Below, one piece after another: positions 54,426 to 62,014 of a DNA stretch of 64,000 nt. The position numbers were made by a program, and so were the translations under genes. This DNA comes from Pelomonas sp. CA6. GTDB lineage: Bacteria; Pseudomonadota; Gammaproteobacteria; Burkholderiales; Burkholderiaceae_C. The notes under the pieces were generated by a model that worked only from the letters and a program-made list of their open reading frames with translations, was not told the DNA's origin and did not search any database. Within the stretch, counting starts at the first letter, position 1; every line of letters starts with the position of its first letter. The DNA lies in contig NZ_JAKZFD010000003.1 in the NCBI RefSeq assembly GCF_022549225.1, positions 310,001 to 374,000 on the forward strand, written 5' to 3'.

Positions 54426-54449
54426 CGCAACACGCTGCTCCAAGAGAAA

Positions 54450-54470
54450 CGGCGCCCAGGCTGGGCGCCG
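54450..54470 (-). terminator. Intrinsic terminator after the DUF2726 gene
   Basis: CGGCGCCCAG (54450-54459) and CTGGGCGCCG (54461-54470) form a perfect 10-bp stem around one base (practically a small loop). On the minus strand it is followed by TTTCTCTT, fitting termination of the gene that ends at 54493. Confidence 0.7.
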
Positions 54471-54492
54471 CTCTCGGGATTGGAGCATAGCT

Positions 54493-55272
54493 TCAGCGCT
54501 GCCGGTAACGCGGCGTGTCGACCACCACGCCGACGATGTCATGCGGCGCGTCGCTGTCCGGGTAGCGCTCTGGCACAGGCCTGTCGGCTGCGCTTCGCTC
54601 AGCGCCGAATTCGGAGCGCATGGGCTCCATGCCGGTGTAGGAGTCGTACCGACTGTCCGGCGAAAAGAAGGAATCCTGGAACATCGCCGAGTCCTGCCAG
54701 AGCGCGGGCCGGCCATAGCGGCGCGAGGCGGCCATGGGCGCCGGAGCCGGGCGCTGCGCCGCGGACTGCGGTGCGCGCGCGCTGCTGTTGCTGAACGGAA
54801 CCAGCAACTGCAGCTCGGCGGTGCTGGGCAGGCTGTCTATGGTGCAGCGCAGGTAGCGCACCCGGCAGGCGGTGAGTACCGACTGCTTGATCTGCAGGCT
54901 GCGGGTTGCGCTGTCGCGTCCGTGGTCCAGATCCACCGCCGCCAGCACTCGCCCATTGGGACTGCAGATCGCGAAATTGACGCTGATGCCGCCCAGCAGG
55001 TCGTACCAGAAGCGGACTTCCCTGGCCTCCGTGGGCTGGCAGAAGCGCACCAGCGGCAGCTTGCAGAGGACCACATGGTGGGGCAATGCCTCGCGTAACA
55101 GCCGGAAGAGGCGCCGCTCGTCCGCGCTGAAAACCGGGCGCGCCGCCAGTGCCCAGGCCGTGGGCAGTGGCCTGGCCTTGGGGGCGGGGCGACGCCAGAG
55201 CCAGCCGCCCAGCATGGCCAGCAGCGCCAGGCCGGAAACGGCGGCAATGATCCACGGCAGACTGTTGTACAT
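54493..55272 (-). CDS. Membrane-anchored DUF2726 protein
   Basis: A 259-residue protein with an N-terminal TM helix (about 6-26, WIIAAVSGLALLAMLGGWLW) and a DUF2726 domain (about 45-150): FSADERRLFRLLREALPHHVVLCKLPLVRF, VNFAICSPNGRVLAAVDLDHGRDS, and LQIKQSVLTACRVRYLRC. DUF2726 belongs to the restriction-endonuclease-like group by my recollection; the Asp-Asp and Gln-x-Lys positions here (DLDHG, QIKQS) would match such a core. The last about 100 residues are Pro/Ser/Arg-rich and probably unstructured. The function is unknown. It has its own terminator. Confidence 0.75.
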   Translation of the reverse strand: MYNSLPWIIAAVSGLALLAMLGGWLWRRPAPKARPLPTAWALAARPVFSADERRLFRLLREALPHHVVLCKLPLVRFCQPTEAREVRFWYDLLGGISVNFAICSPNGRVLAAVDLDHGRDSATRSLQIKQSVLTACRVRYLRCTIDSLPSTAELQLLVPFSNSSARAPQSAAQRPAPAPMAASRRYGRPALWQDSAMFQDSFFSPDSRYDSYTGMEPMRSEFGAERSAADRPVPERYPDSDAPHDIVGVVVDTPRYRQR

Positions 55273-55457
55273 ATGCCTGGGGGAGGGCAGGTGGAGCGAC
55301 ACGCCGCGGCCCGGACGCCACCGAAGCTCGGCGCAGCTGCCGGCAATGTAAACGACAGATGTTACGAAGTGCAGCCGTGAGCCCCCCAATCGGTGGGGGC
55401 TGGGCGCTAGTGGTTTGCGCTAATCCGCGCAGCGCACGGGCTGGCTGGAACAGCCGC

Positions 55458-56168
55458 TTACTGCTTCGCGGCCTTGCCGGCGTCCCCGTATTGCTGCTTG
55501 ACCTCGGCGACACCGTCGATGAAGTCGCTCAGGTTGCGCAGATGGCGTTTGAACTGGAAGTCCAGCTCGGCCATGTGGCGCTCGATCGCCTCGCCCACAT
55601 GGGAACTCACCGAATCCGGCGGCAGGCGCAGCCAGCCCTCGGATTCGCTGCCGTCTCGCTCAACCGTGGCGCCAGCATTGCGTGCGATACGCAGCATGGG
55701 GGCGTTCTCGCTGAGTGCGTGGATGAACAATGTGTCGATGCCGCGGTTGCGCGCATGCAGTGCGGCATGCTCGAACAGCCGGGCGCCGAAGCGGCGGCCA
55801 CGCGCCGAGGGCAGCACCGACACGCCGAACTCCGCCATCGCCGGGCGGCCCTGGATCTGGGGCGCCGGCTCATAGGCCAGGTGGGCCATCGCGATCAGCT
55901 CCAGCTTGCGGTTGAAGATGCCCAGCACCTCGTCGCGTTCGAAATCCAGGCCATTCGCATATTTCTGGATCTGCTCGTCCGAGGCCGGATAGCCAAAACG
56001 CAGGTAGCGATCACGCTCGCCCAGCGATAGCAGGTGCTGCGCGATGCGGCGACGGTGGCGGCGTGCCAGTGAGCGCACCGGCACCCAGTCGGCCCAGCGC
56101 TGCAAGGCCGCGGGCGCGCGCCAGCCGCTGCGGTCGGGGGAGGGCTTGGGGGAGGGGGTGTCGCTCAT
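55458..56168 (-). CDS. GNAT-family N-acetyltransferase
   Basis: A 236-residue protein with a GNAT core at about 45-180. It shows LGERDRYLRFGYPASDEQIQKY (a lead found in a GNAT subgroup with CoA-ligase-linked acetyltransferases), LIAMAHLAYEP, the acetyl-CoA-binding loop VLPSARGRRFGARLFEHAALHARNRG (Q/R-x-x-G-x-G/A relative) and LRIARNAGATVERDG. The C-terminal about 60 residues form an additional helix-rich tail. The acceptor is unknown. It is divergent from rplM. Confidence 0.86.
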   Translation of the reverse strand: MSDTPSPKPSPDRSGWRAPAALQRWADWVPVRSLARRHRRRIAQHLLSLGERDRYLRFGYPASDEQIQKYANGLDFERDEVLGIFNRKLELIAMAHLAYEPAPQIQGRPAMAEFGVSVLPSARGRRFGARLFEHAALHARNRGIDTLFIHALSENAPMLRIARNAGATVERDGSESEGWLRLPPDSVSSHVGEAIERHMAELDFQFKRHLRNLSDFIDGVAEVKQQYGDAGKAAKQ

Positions 56169-56264
56169 GATGGCTAAGTGTTAACCCTGATTTTAACGGG
56201 AGCGGGCGCCGCCGTGTCGGGGCTTGGCTCCAGGCAGACCCTGGCGTGCTGCGGTCAGCTCTGC

Positions 56265-56474
56265 TATAGTCGCGGACTTTCCCGTAATTGGCTGCGGGGG
56301 AAGACCGTCTGCGAGAGGCTGCAAACCGGGTCGAATGCACGAACTCTAGTGCTTTTTCCTGGGTTGGAACCATGTTCCGGCGACATAAGCAGCACCGAGC
56401 GCGGTGTATTTGACAGCCATCAGATTGCTCGAGGTTGGACGTCAAGACCGACCCCGGGCCTACGAAAGAAACTC
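56265..56474 (+). promoter_or_regulatory. Promoter and long leader of rplM-rpsI
   Basis: A TATAGT -10 (56265-56270) with a weak -35 (CTGGCG region, 56241-56246) implies a transcript starting near 56277 and a leader of about 200 nt before rplM. It contains a hairpin GGAAC-CAT-GTTCC (56366-56378) and a second, CACCG..CGGTG. Ribosomal-protein operons are often controlled through such leaders by one of their own products, L13 being the likely one here; this is inference from length and position. Confidence 0.45.
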
Positions 56475-56903
56475 ATGAAGACCTTCAGCGCCAAGCCGGC
56501 CGAAGTGAAGCACGAGTGGTATGTGATTGACGCCACCGACAAGGTGCTCGGACGTGTTGCCAGCGAAGTGGCACTCCGTTTGCGCGGCAAGCACAAGGCC
56601 ATCTACACGCCTCACGTCGATACCGGTGACTTCATCGTCATCGTCAACGCCGACAAGATCCGCGTCACCGGCAACAAGGCCACCGACAAGGTGTACTACC
56701 GTCACTCGGGCTTCCCCGGCGGCATCTACGCCACGAAGTTCAAGGACATGCAAGCCAAGCATCCGGGCCGTGCCCTGGAGAAGGCCGTGAAGGGCATGCT
56801 GCCCAAGGGTCCGCTGGGCTACGCGATGATCAAGAAGCTGAAGGTGTATGCCGGTGCCACGCACCCGCACACCGCCCAGCAGCCCAAGGCGCTGGAAATC
56901 TAA
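56475..56903 (+). CDS. rplM: 50S ribosomal protein L13
   Basis: A 142-residue ribosomal protein, one of the first to bind 23S rRNA. The signature segments [45 protein letters not shown] and the closing [17 protein letters not shown] are all present, and the length is exact for the family. ATG 56475 starts MKTFSAKP; upstream in-frame codons belong to the leader RNA. It is followed by rpsI after 9 nt, the universal L13-S9 pair. Confidence 0.98.
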   Translation: MKTFSAKPAEVKHEWYVIDATDKVLGRVASEVALRLRGKHKAIYTPHVDTGDFIVIVNADKIRVTGNKATDKVYYRHSGFPGGIYATKFKDMQAKHPGRALEKAVKGMLPKGPLGYAMIKKLKVYAGATHPHTAQQPKALEI

Positions 56904-56912
56904 GGAGCGGTG

Positions 56913-57305
56913 ATGATCGGAAACTGGAACTACGGTACCGGCCGCCGCAAGTCGTCGGTCGCGCGTGTCTTCATCAAGAAGGGCACGGGCCAAATCGTCG
57001 TCAACGGCCGCCCCATCGAGCAGTACTTCGGCCGTCAGACCTCGATCATGATCGCGCGTCAGCCGCTGGTGCTGACGAGCAATGGCGAGGCCTTTGATGT
57101 CAAGATCAATGTGCACGGCGGTGGCGAATCCGGCCAGGCCGGTGCCGTGCGCCTGGGCATCACCCGCGCGCTGATCGACTATGACGCGGCCCTGAAGCCC
57201 GAACTGAGCCGCGCCGGCTATGTCACGCGTGACGCGCGTGAAGTCGAGCGTAAGAAGGTCGGTCTGCACGGCGCTCGTCGCCGGAAGCAGTTCAGCAAGC
57301 GCTGA
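56913..57305 (+). CDS. rpsI: 30S ribosomal protein S9
   Basis: A 130-residue S9 with a core [48 protein letters not shown], and the extended C-terminal tail ending [11 protein letters not shown], whose last Lys-Arg contacts the P-site tRNA anticodon. AAGGAG (56903-56908) precedes the ATG by 4 nt. It is co-transcribed with rplM and followed by a strong terminator. Confidence 0.98.
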   Translation: MIGNWNYGTGRRKSSVARVFIKKGTGQIVVNGRPIEQYFGRQTSIMIARQPLVLTSNGEAFDVKINVHGGGESGQAGAVRLGITRALIDYDAALKPELSRAGYVTRDAREVERKKVGLHGARRRKQFSKR

Positions 57306-57370
57306 TGCTTGCCGGGCCCGGTGCTGCCGGGCCTGCGCTCCGGGTGTTGGCATCCGGATCGACTCTCAAG

Positions 57371-57393
57371 GCCGCTGCTTGCAGCGGCTTTTT
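57371..57393 (+). terminator. Intrinsic terminator of rplM-rpsI
   Basis: GCCGCTGC-TT-GCAGCGGC (57371-57388) is a perfect 8-bp stem followed by TTTTT (57389-57393). It lies 66 nt after the rpsI stop. Confidence 0.85.
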
Positions 57394-57485
57394 CATTGTT
57401 TCTTCCGCTCTGCCCCGCGCCCTGCGCGGTCATTGCGCCTGGGCCATAATCAACTTATTTCCTAGTAATTTCATCAGGATCCAGC

Positions 57486-57860
57486 ATGAGCGCAGTTCTT
57501 GACACCTCCACCGCCGGCACGGGCGACATGCCGGCTCCCCTGGTCTTCACCGACAGTGCCGCCTCCAAGGTGGCTGAGTTGGTGGCAGAAGAGGGCAATC
57601 CGGACCTGAAGCTGCGCGTCTTCGTGCAGGGCGGCGGTTGCTCGGGCTTCCAGTATGGCTTTACCTTCGACGAGGCCGTCAACGAAGACGACACCCAGAT
57701 GAACAAGAACGGCGTCACGCTGCTGATCGATGCGATGAGTCTGCAGTACCTGATGGGCGCTGAGATCGACTACAAGGAAGACCTGCAGGGCGCGCAGTTC
57801 GTGATCAAGAATCCGAACGCCACCACCACCTGCGGTTGCGGCTCCAGCTTCACCGTGTGA
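57486..57860 (+). CDS. erpA: Iron-sulfur cluster insertion protein ErpA
   Basis: A 124-residue A-type carrier that delivers 4Fe-4S clusters to apo-proteins. The three cluster cysteines are Cys52 ([11 protein letters not shown]), Cys116 and Cys118 (CGCGSSF). The ISPAAxxKV-like [15 protein letters not shown] opening and the sequence [24 protein letters not shown] identify ErpA rather than IscA/SufA, supported by its place next to rpsI, usual for Burkholderiales. A CATAAT -10-like box (57445-57450) and an AT-rich stretch precede the gene; an IscR site could lie there but I cannot define one. Confidence 0.95.
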   Translation: MSAVLDTSTAGTGDMPAPLVFTDSAASKVAELVAEEGNPDLKLRVFVQGGGCSGFQYGFTFDEAVNEDDTQMNKNGVTLLIDAMSLQYLMGAEIDYKEDLQGAQFVIKNPNATTTCGCGSSFTV

Positions 57861-57866
57861 GTTTCC

Positions 57867-57887
57867 CGGCCCGGTCATCCCGGGCCG
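57867..57887. terminator. Hairpin between erpA and anmK
   Basis: CGGCCCGG (57867-57874) pairs perfectly with CCGGGCCG (57880-57887) around 5 nt. It lies between convergent stops with no clear T-run; probably a terminator for erpA. Confidence 0.45.
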
Positions 57888-57934
57888 CGCTGTTTCGGAG
57901 CCGGCTTTTCTTGAGTCGGCTTCTTGAGTGGGTG

Positions 57935-59059
57935 TCAGGCCGGGCTGAAGCTGCCCAGCACGCGGTGCCCGCGGGCGCCGGTCACCGCGGGCAGGTTGCC
58001 CGGCAGCTGGTGCAGCCAACGCATGGCCAGCCAAGCGAAGGCGGCCGCCTCCATCTGCATCGCGGGGATGCCCCGCGAGTCGGTGCTCATCACGCGGCTC
58101 ACGGGCAGTTGGGCTTGCAGCTCTTGCATCAATCGGCCGTTGAGGCTGCCGCCGCCGCAGACCAGCAGTTCCTCATAGTTTCCCTGTCCCCAGCGCCGCA
58201 GGCTGTCGGCCACGCAATGGGCACTCAGGGCCAGCAGCGTGGCTTGCACGTCGACGGGGTGGGCGTCTGCGGCGTGGTCGGCTTGATGCCGGTCCAGCCA
58301 GGCGGCATTGAAGAGGTCGCGTCCCGTGCTGCGCGGCGGAGCCTGCTGGAAGTAGGGCTCGCTGAGGAACGACTGCAACAGTTTGGGCAAGACCTGCCCC
58401 TGTGCCGCCCAGCGGCCATCGGCGTCATAGGGCTGTCCTAGATGCCGAGAGGCCCAGAGGTCCATCAGGCAATTGCCGGGGCCGCAGTCGAAGCCGCGGG
58501 TGTCGCCATCGGCTCGGAGCAGGCTCAGGTTGCTGATGCCGCCCACGTTCAGCACGGCGATGTTGGCGTCCGGCCGCCCTAGCATGGCGCGGTGGAAGGC
58601 GGGCACCAACGGGGCACCCTGGCCGCCGGCGGCCAGGTCGCGGCTGCGCAGGTCGTGCACGACGCCGATGCCCGTCAGTTCCGCCAGCAGTGGAGCGTTG
58701 AGCAGCTGGAGGCTGAAGCCGGTGCCGTCAAAGGCGCCCGGGCGGTGACGCACCGTCTGGCCGTGGGCGCCGATGGCGCGGACCTGTGCGGGGCGGATGG
58801 CCAGTTGCTCGAGCAGTGTCAGGCTCAGCGTTGCATAGCAGCGCGCCACGCCGTTGGCGGCCAGCGCCGCGCGTTGCAGCTCGTCGTGACCACCGCTGTC
58901 GTTGAGCGCCATCAGTTCGGCGCGCAAGGCTTCGGGAAAGGGCAGGAAACGATGGCCCAGCGGATGCGGGGTCGTGCCGTCGGACAGTTCCATCAGCACC
59001 GCATCGACGCCGTCCAACGAGGTGCCGGACATCAGTCCAAGGTAGAGCTCGCGCATCAT
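57935..59059 (-). CDS. anmK: Anhydro-N-acetylmuramic acid kinase
   Basis: A 374-residue kinase of the ASKHA fold that opens and phosphorylates 1,6-anhydro-MurNAc during cell-wall recycling, giving MurNAc-6-phosphate. It shows the phosphate-binding loop LMSGTSLDGVDAVL (residues 9-22), HGQTVRHRP, NVGGISNLSLL, the catalytic-region FDCGPGNCLMD and VCGGGSLNGRLMQEL. Length fits the family. It starts 21 nt after the M23 peptidase stop and is co-transcribed with it, linking murein cleavage to recycling. No murQ is in the window. Confidence 0.96.
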   Translation of the reverse strand: MMRELYLGLMSGTSLDGVDAVLMELSDGTTPHPLGHRFLPFPEALRAELMALNDSGGHDELQRAALAANGVARCYATLSLTLLEQLAIRPAQVRAIGAHGQTVRHRPGAFDGTGFSLQLLNAPLLAELTGIGVVHDLRSRDLAAGGQGAPLVPAFHRAMLGRPDANIAVLNVGGISNLSLLRADGDTRGFDCGPGNCLMDLWASRHLGQPYDADGRWAAQGQVLPKLLQSFLSEPYFQQAPPRSTGRDLFNAAWLDRHQADHAADAHPVDVQATLLALSAHCVADSLRRWGQGNYEELLVCGGGSLNGRLMQELQAQLPVSRVMSTDSRGIPAMQMEAAAFAWLAMRWLHQLPGNLPAVTGARGHRVLGSFSPA

Positions 59060-59080
59060 CGCGCGCCGCCTTTCCCGGGC

Positions 59081-60475
59081 TTACTCGGCGCTCAGGCCGC
59101 CGCCCAGCCCGGAGGCGAGCTCCAGTTGGGTGCGCGCGCTGGCCATCTGCTGCTGGAAGGCCGTCTTCGCGTGGGTCGGCAGGACCAGGGCTTCGGATGC
59201 ACGTGCCACGGCGCGCGGATCCATCTGCTTGCCGCCGACGCGGAACTCGAAATGCAAGTGCGGGCCGGTGGCCCAGCCGGTGGCGCCGACCGCGCCTATG
59301 CGCTGTCCCTGCTCGAGTTTCTGGCCTTTCTTGACGTCGATGCGGCTGAGGTGGGCATAGACGGTACTCCGATTGCCACTGTGGCGCACATGGACCACAT
59401 TGCCGAAGCCGTTCTGCCAGCCCGCGAAGTCGACCGAGCCTTCGCCGACCACGCGCACCGCGGTGCCGGTGGGGGCGCCGTAGTCCACGCCCAGGTGCTG
59501 TCGCCAGGTCTGCAGGATGGGATGGAAGCGCATCGCGAAGCCCGAGGTCACGCGCGAGAACTCCAGCGGGCTGGCCAGGAAGGCGCGGCGCTTGCTCTGT
59601 CCGGCGAAGTCGTAATAGCTGCCCTTGCCGGAACCGCTGTCGCGGAACCACAAGGCCTGGTAACTTTTGCCGTTGTTGACGAACTCGGCGGCCAGCACGC
59701 GACCCGAGCCGCCGTCCCAGTTCACCGGCTCGCCATCGGCGGTGAGGGACTCGTAGACCAGCGAGAAACGATCGCCCTTGCGCAGTTCGCGGTGGAAATC
59801 GATGTCGCCGGCGAACATGTCGGCCAGCTGCGAGGCCACGCTGTCGGGAATGCCGGCATCGTCGGTGGCGGCGAACAGCGAGCTGTTGATGGTGCCGCTA
59901 CCCAGGCGGATCTGCGATTGCAGGGGCACGGTTTCGGTCTTGGCGACGAAGCCCCCCTGTGCCAAGCGCTCGATGCTCAGACGCGTGAAATGGGTGGCTT
60001 GCAGTTCGGGCTTGTCGGCCGGGAAGCGGGCGACCAGCTTGTGCACCGTGCCGCCGCTGCTGGCGACCAGCTGAATGCGCTTGCCGGCGCGGCCTTGCAG
60101 CACCAGCCGGGCGGTGGCGTCTTCGCGCAGGAAGCGGGAGGCCTGCGGGTCGAAGGCGCCCATGCGTTTGAGCAGGCTGTCGGCGGTGTCGGCGGCGCGC
60201 GTGATGTCGTTGCGCGACAGGCCCAGGTCATGGCGAGCCAGTTCGGCCAGCTGCTGGTCGAGGTCGTCGATGCGGATCTGCTCGGAAACCTGCTGTCGAG
60301 GCAGATCGCTGGCGTCGGGGGCCAGCGGGGCAATACCGAAGGCGGTCACTGCAAAGCCGCTCAGCAGACCGACCACGGTGCCGGTCAGTGCGCGCGGATG
60401 CCGGGCCGCGAAGGCTTCGGCGCGCGCCTGCGCCTGCGTCAGCGCGCGCTTGCATTCCTCAGTCCAGTGCTTCAC
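59081..60475 (-). CDS. M23-family (LytM) murein metallopeptidase
   Basis: A 464-residue protein with an N-terminal TM segment or uncleaved signal (about 31-50), an intermediate OapA/peptidase-linked region (about 60-300, two beta-rich modules), and a LytM domain at about 315-430. The zinc site is complete: His327 and Asp331 in QHLGVDYG, and His406/His408 in GPHLHFEF. It should therefore be an active periplasmic DD-endopeptidase of the MepM/ShyA type that opens cross-links for growth. It is divergent from tyrS and upstream of anmK, an arrangement found throughout Burkholderiales. Confidence 0.93.
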   Translation of the reverse strand: MKHWTEECKRALTQAQARAEAFAARHPRALTGTVVGLLSGFAVTAFGIAPLAPDASDLPRQQVSEQIRIDDLDQQLAELARHDLGLSRNDITRAADTADSLLKRMGAFDPQASRFLREDATARLVLQGRAGKRIQLVASSGGTVHKLVARFPADKPELQATHFTRLSIERLAQGGFVAKTETVPLQSQIRLGSGTINSSLFAATDDAGIPDSVASQLADMFAGDIDFHRELRKGDRFSLVYESLTADGEPVNWDGGSGRVLAAEFVNNGKSYQALWFRDSGSGKGSYYDFAGQSKRRAFLASPLEFSRVTSGFAMRFHPILQTWRQHLGVDYGAPTGTAVRVVGEGSVDFAGWQNGFGNVVHVRHSGNRSTVYAHLSRIDVKKGQKLEQGQRIGAVGATGWATGPHLHFEFRVGGKQMDPRAVARASEALVLPTHAKTAFQQQMASARTQLELASGLGGGLSAE

Positions 60476-60693
60476 TCGTTCGGGTCCCAGGGCACTTGTT
60501 GTAGGCCGTGCGCTTGCCGCTGCGGCCCGGGCGTCCGCCGTAGGCGGCGTCCACTAGAATTCGGGGGCTCAGGCACGGGTCCAGCGGGCCCGGCAAAAGC
60601 AGCCGCGAGTATACCCAGCGGCCTGCCGGCGCAATGCCGAGGAAACACCATCCAACTCCATCCCGGTCCGCCGCGTGCGGACTGCGTAGCGCA

Positions 60694-61944
60694 ATGTCCG
60701 AATCGCGAACCCAGAACGAGGCCCCCGTCCCCAGCCATCCCGTCACCGAGCGCGTGCAGGAGGCCATGGCGCAGTCGCTGCGCGGCTGCGACGAGCTGCT
60801 GCCGCAGGACGAGTGGCTGAAGAAGCTGGCGCGCGCGGAGGCCACCGGCGTGCCGCTGCGCATCAAGCTGGGCCTGGACCCGACGGCGCCGGACATCCAC
60901 CTGGGCCACACCGTGGTGCTCAACAAGATGCGCCAGCTGCAGGATCTCGGGCATCAGGTCATCTTCCTGATCGGCGACTTCACCTCGACGATCGGCGATC
61001 CGTCCGGGCGCAACACCACGCGCCCGCCACTGACCGCCGAGCAGATCAAGGCCAATGCCGAGACCTACTACAAGCAGGCCAGCCTGGTGCTGGATCCGGC
61101 CCGCACGGAGATCCGCTACAACAGCGAATGGTGCGACCAGCTGGGCGCGCGCGGCATGATCCAGCTGGCGGCCAAGTACACCGTGGCGCGCATGATGGAG
61201 CGCGAGGACTTCAGCAAGCGCTTCGCGGCGCAGACCCCGATCTCGGTGCACGAGTTCCTCTACCCGCTGATGCAGGGCTATGACTCGGTGGCGCTGAAGG
61301 CGGACCTGGAGCTGGGCGGCACCGACCAGCGCTTCAACCTGCTGATGGGGCGCCACCTTCAGGGCGAGTACGGTCAGGAGCCGCAATGCATCCTGACCAT
61401 GCCGCTGCTGGAGGGGCTGGACGGCGTCGAGAAGATGTCCAAGTCCAAGAACAACTATGTGGGCATCACCGAGCCGGCCAACACCATGTTTGCCAAGATT
61501 CTGTCGATCAGCGACGAGCAGATGTGGAAGTGGTTCGAACTGCTGAGCTTCCGCTCCATCGCCGAGATCGCCGCGCTCAAGGCCGAGGTCCAGGCGGGCC
61601 GCAATCCCAAGGATGCCAAGGTCATGCTGGCCAAGGAGATCACGGCGCGCTTCCACAGCGCGGCCGCGGCCGATGCGGCGGAGCAGGACTTCAACAACCG
61701 CGCCAAGGGCGGCATCCCGGACGACATCCCCGAACTGAGCCTGACCGGTGCGCCGCTGGGCATTGCCGCGCTGCTCAAGCAGGCCGGCCTGGTGCCGTCC
61801 AGCAGCGAGGCCATGCGCATGATCGAGCAGGGCGGCGTGAAGATCGACGGCGCCGCGGTCAGCGACAAGGCGCTGAAACTGGACGCCGGCTGCTATGTCC
61901 TGCAGGTGGGCAAGCGCAAGTTCGCGCGCGTGACCCTGGCCTGA
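60694..61944 (+). CDS. tyrS: Tyrosyl-tRNA synthetase
   Basis: A 416-residue class I synthetase of the TyrZ-like subgroup. The HIGH motif is HLGH (69-72) within [21 protein letters not shown], followed by [14 protein letters not shown]; the KMSKS motif is KMSKS (247-251); and a C-terminal S4 RNA-binding domain ([18 protein letters not shown]) is present. ATG 60694 is chosen; twenty more in-frame codons upstream are not conserved-looking. It charges tRNA-Tyr in the cytoplasm. No T-box-like leader is seen in the 218-bp gap shared with the divergent M23 gene. Confidence 0.97.
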   Translation: MSESRTQNEAPVPSHPVTERVQEAMAQSLRGCDELLPQDEWLKKLARAEATGVPLRIKLGLDPTAPDIHLGHTVVLNKMRQLQDLGHQVIFLIGDFTSTIGDPSGRNTTRPPLTAEQIKANAETYYKQASLVLDPARTEIRYNSEWCDQLGARGMIQLAAKYTVARMMEREDFSKRFAAQTPISVHEFLYPLMQGYDSVALKADLELGGTDQRFNLLMGRHLQGEYGQEPQCILTMPLLEGLDGVEKMSKSKNNYVGITEPANTMFAKILSISDEQMWKWFELLSFRSIAEIAALKAEVQAGRNPKDAKVMLAKEITARFHSAAAADAAEQDFNNRAKGGIPDDIPELSLTGAPLGIAALLKQAGLVPSSSEAMRMIEQGGVKIDGAAVSDKALKLDAGCYVLQVGKRKFARVTLA

Positions 61945-61957
61945 ATCGGCACCCGTC

Positions 61958-61987
61958 GGCCCGGCCGCCACGTCGGGCGGCCGGGCC
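61958..61987. terminator. 12-bp perfect hairpin between tyrS and the S41 peptidase gene
   Basis: GGCCCGGCCGCC (61958-61969) pairs perfectly with GGCGGCCGGGCC (61976-61987) around a 6-nt loop. It is symmetric between convergent stops and very stable, but lacks a T-run. Confidence 0.55.
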
Positions 61988-62014
61988 CTGTGTCGCCCCC
62001 GCAGGGGCGTCGGC

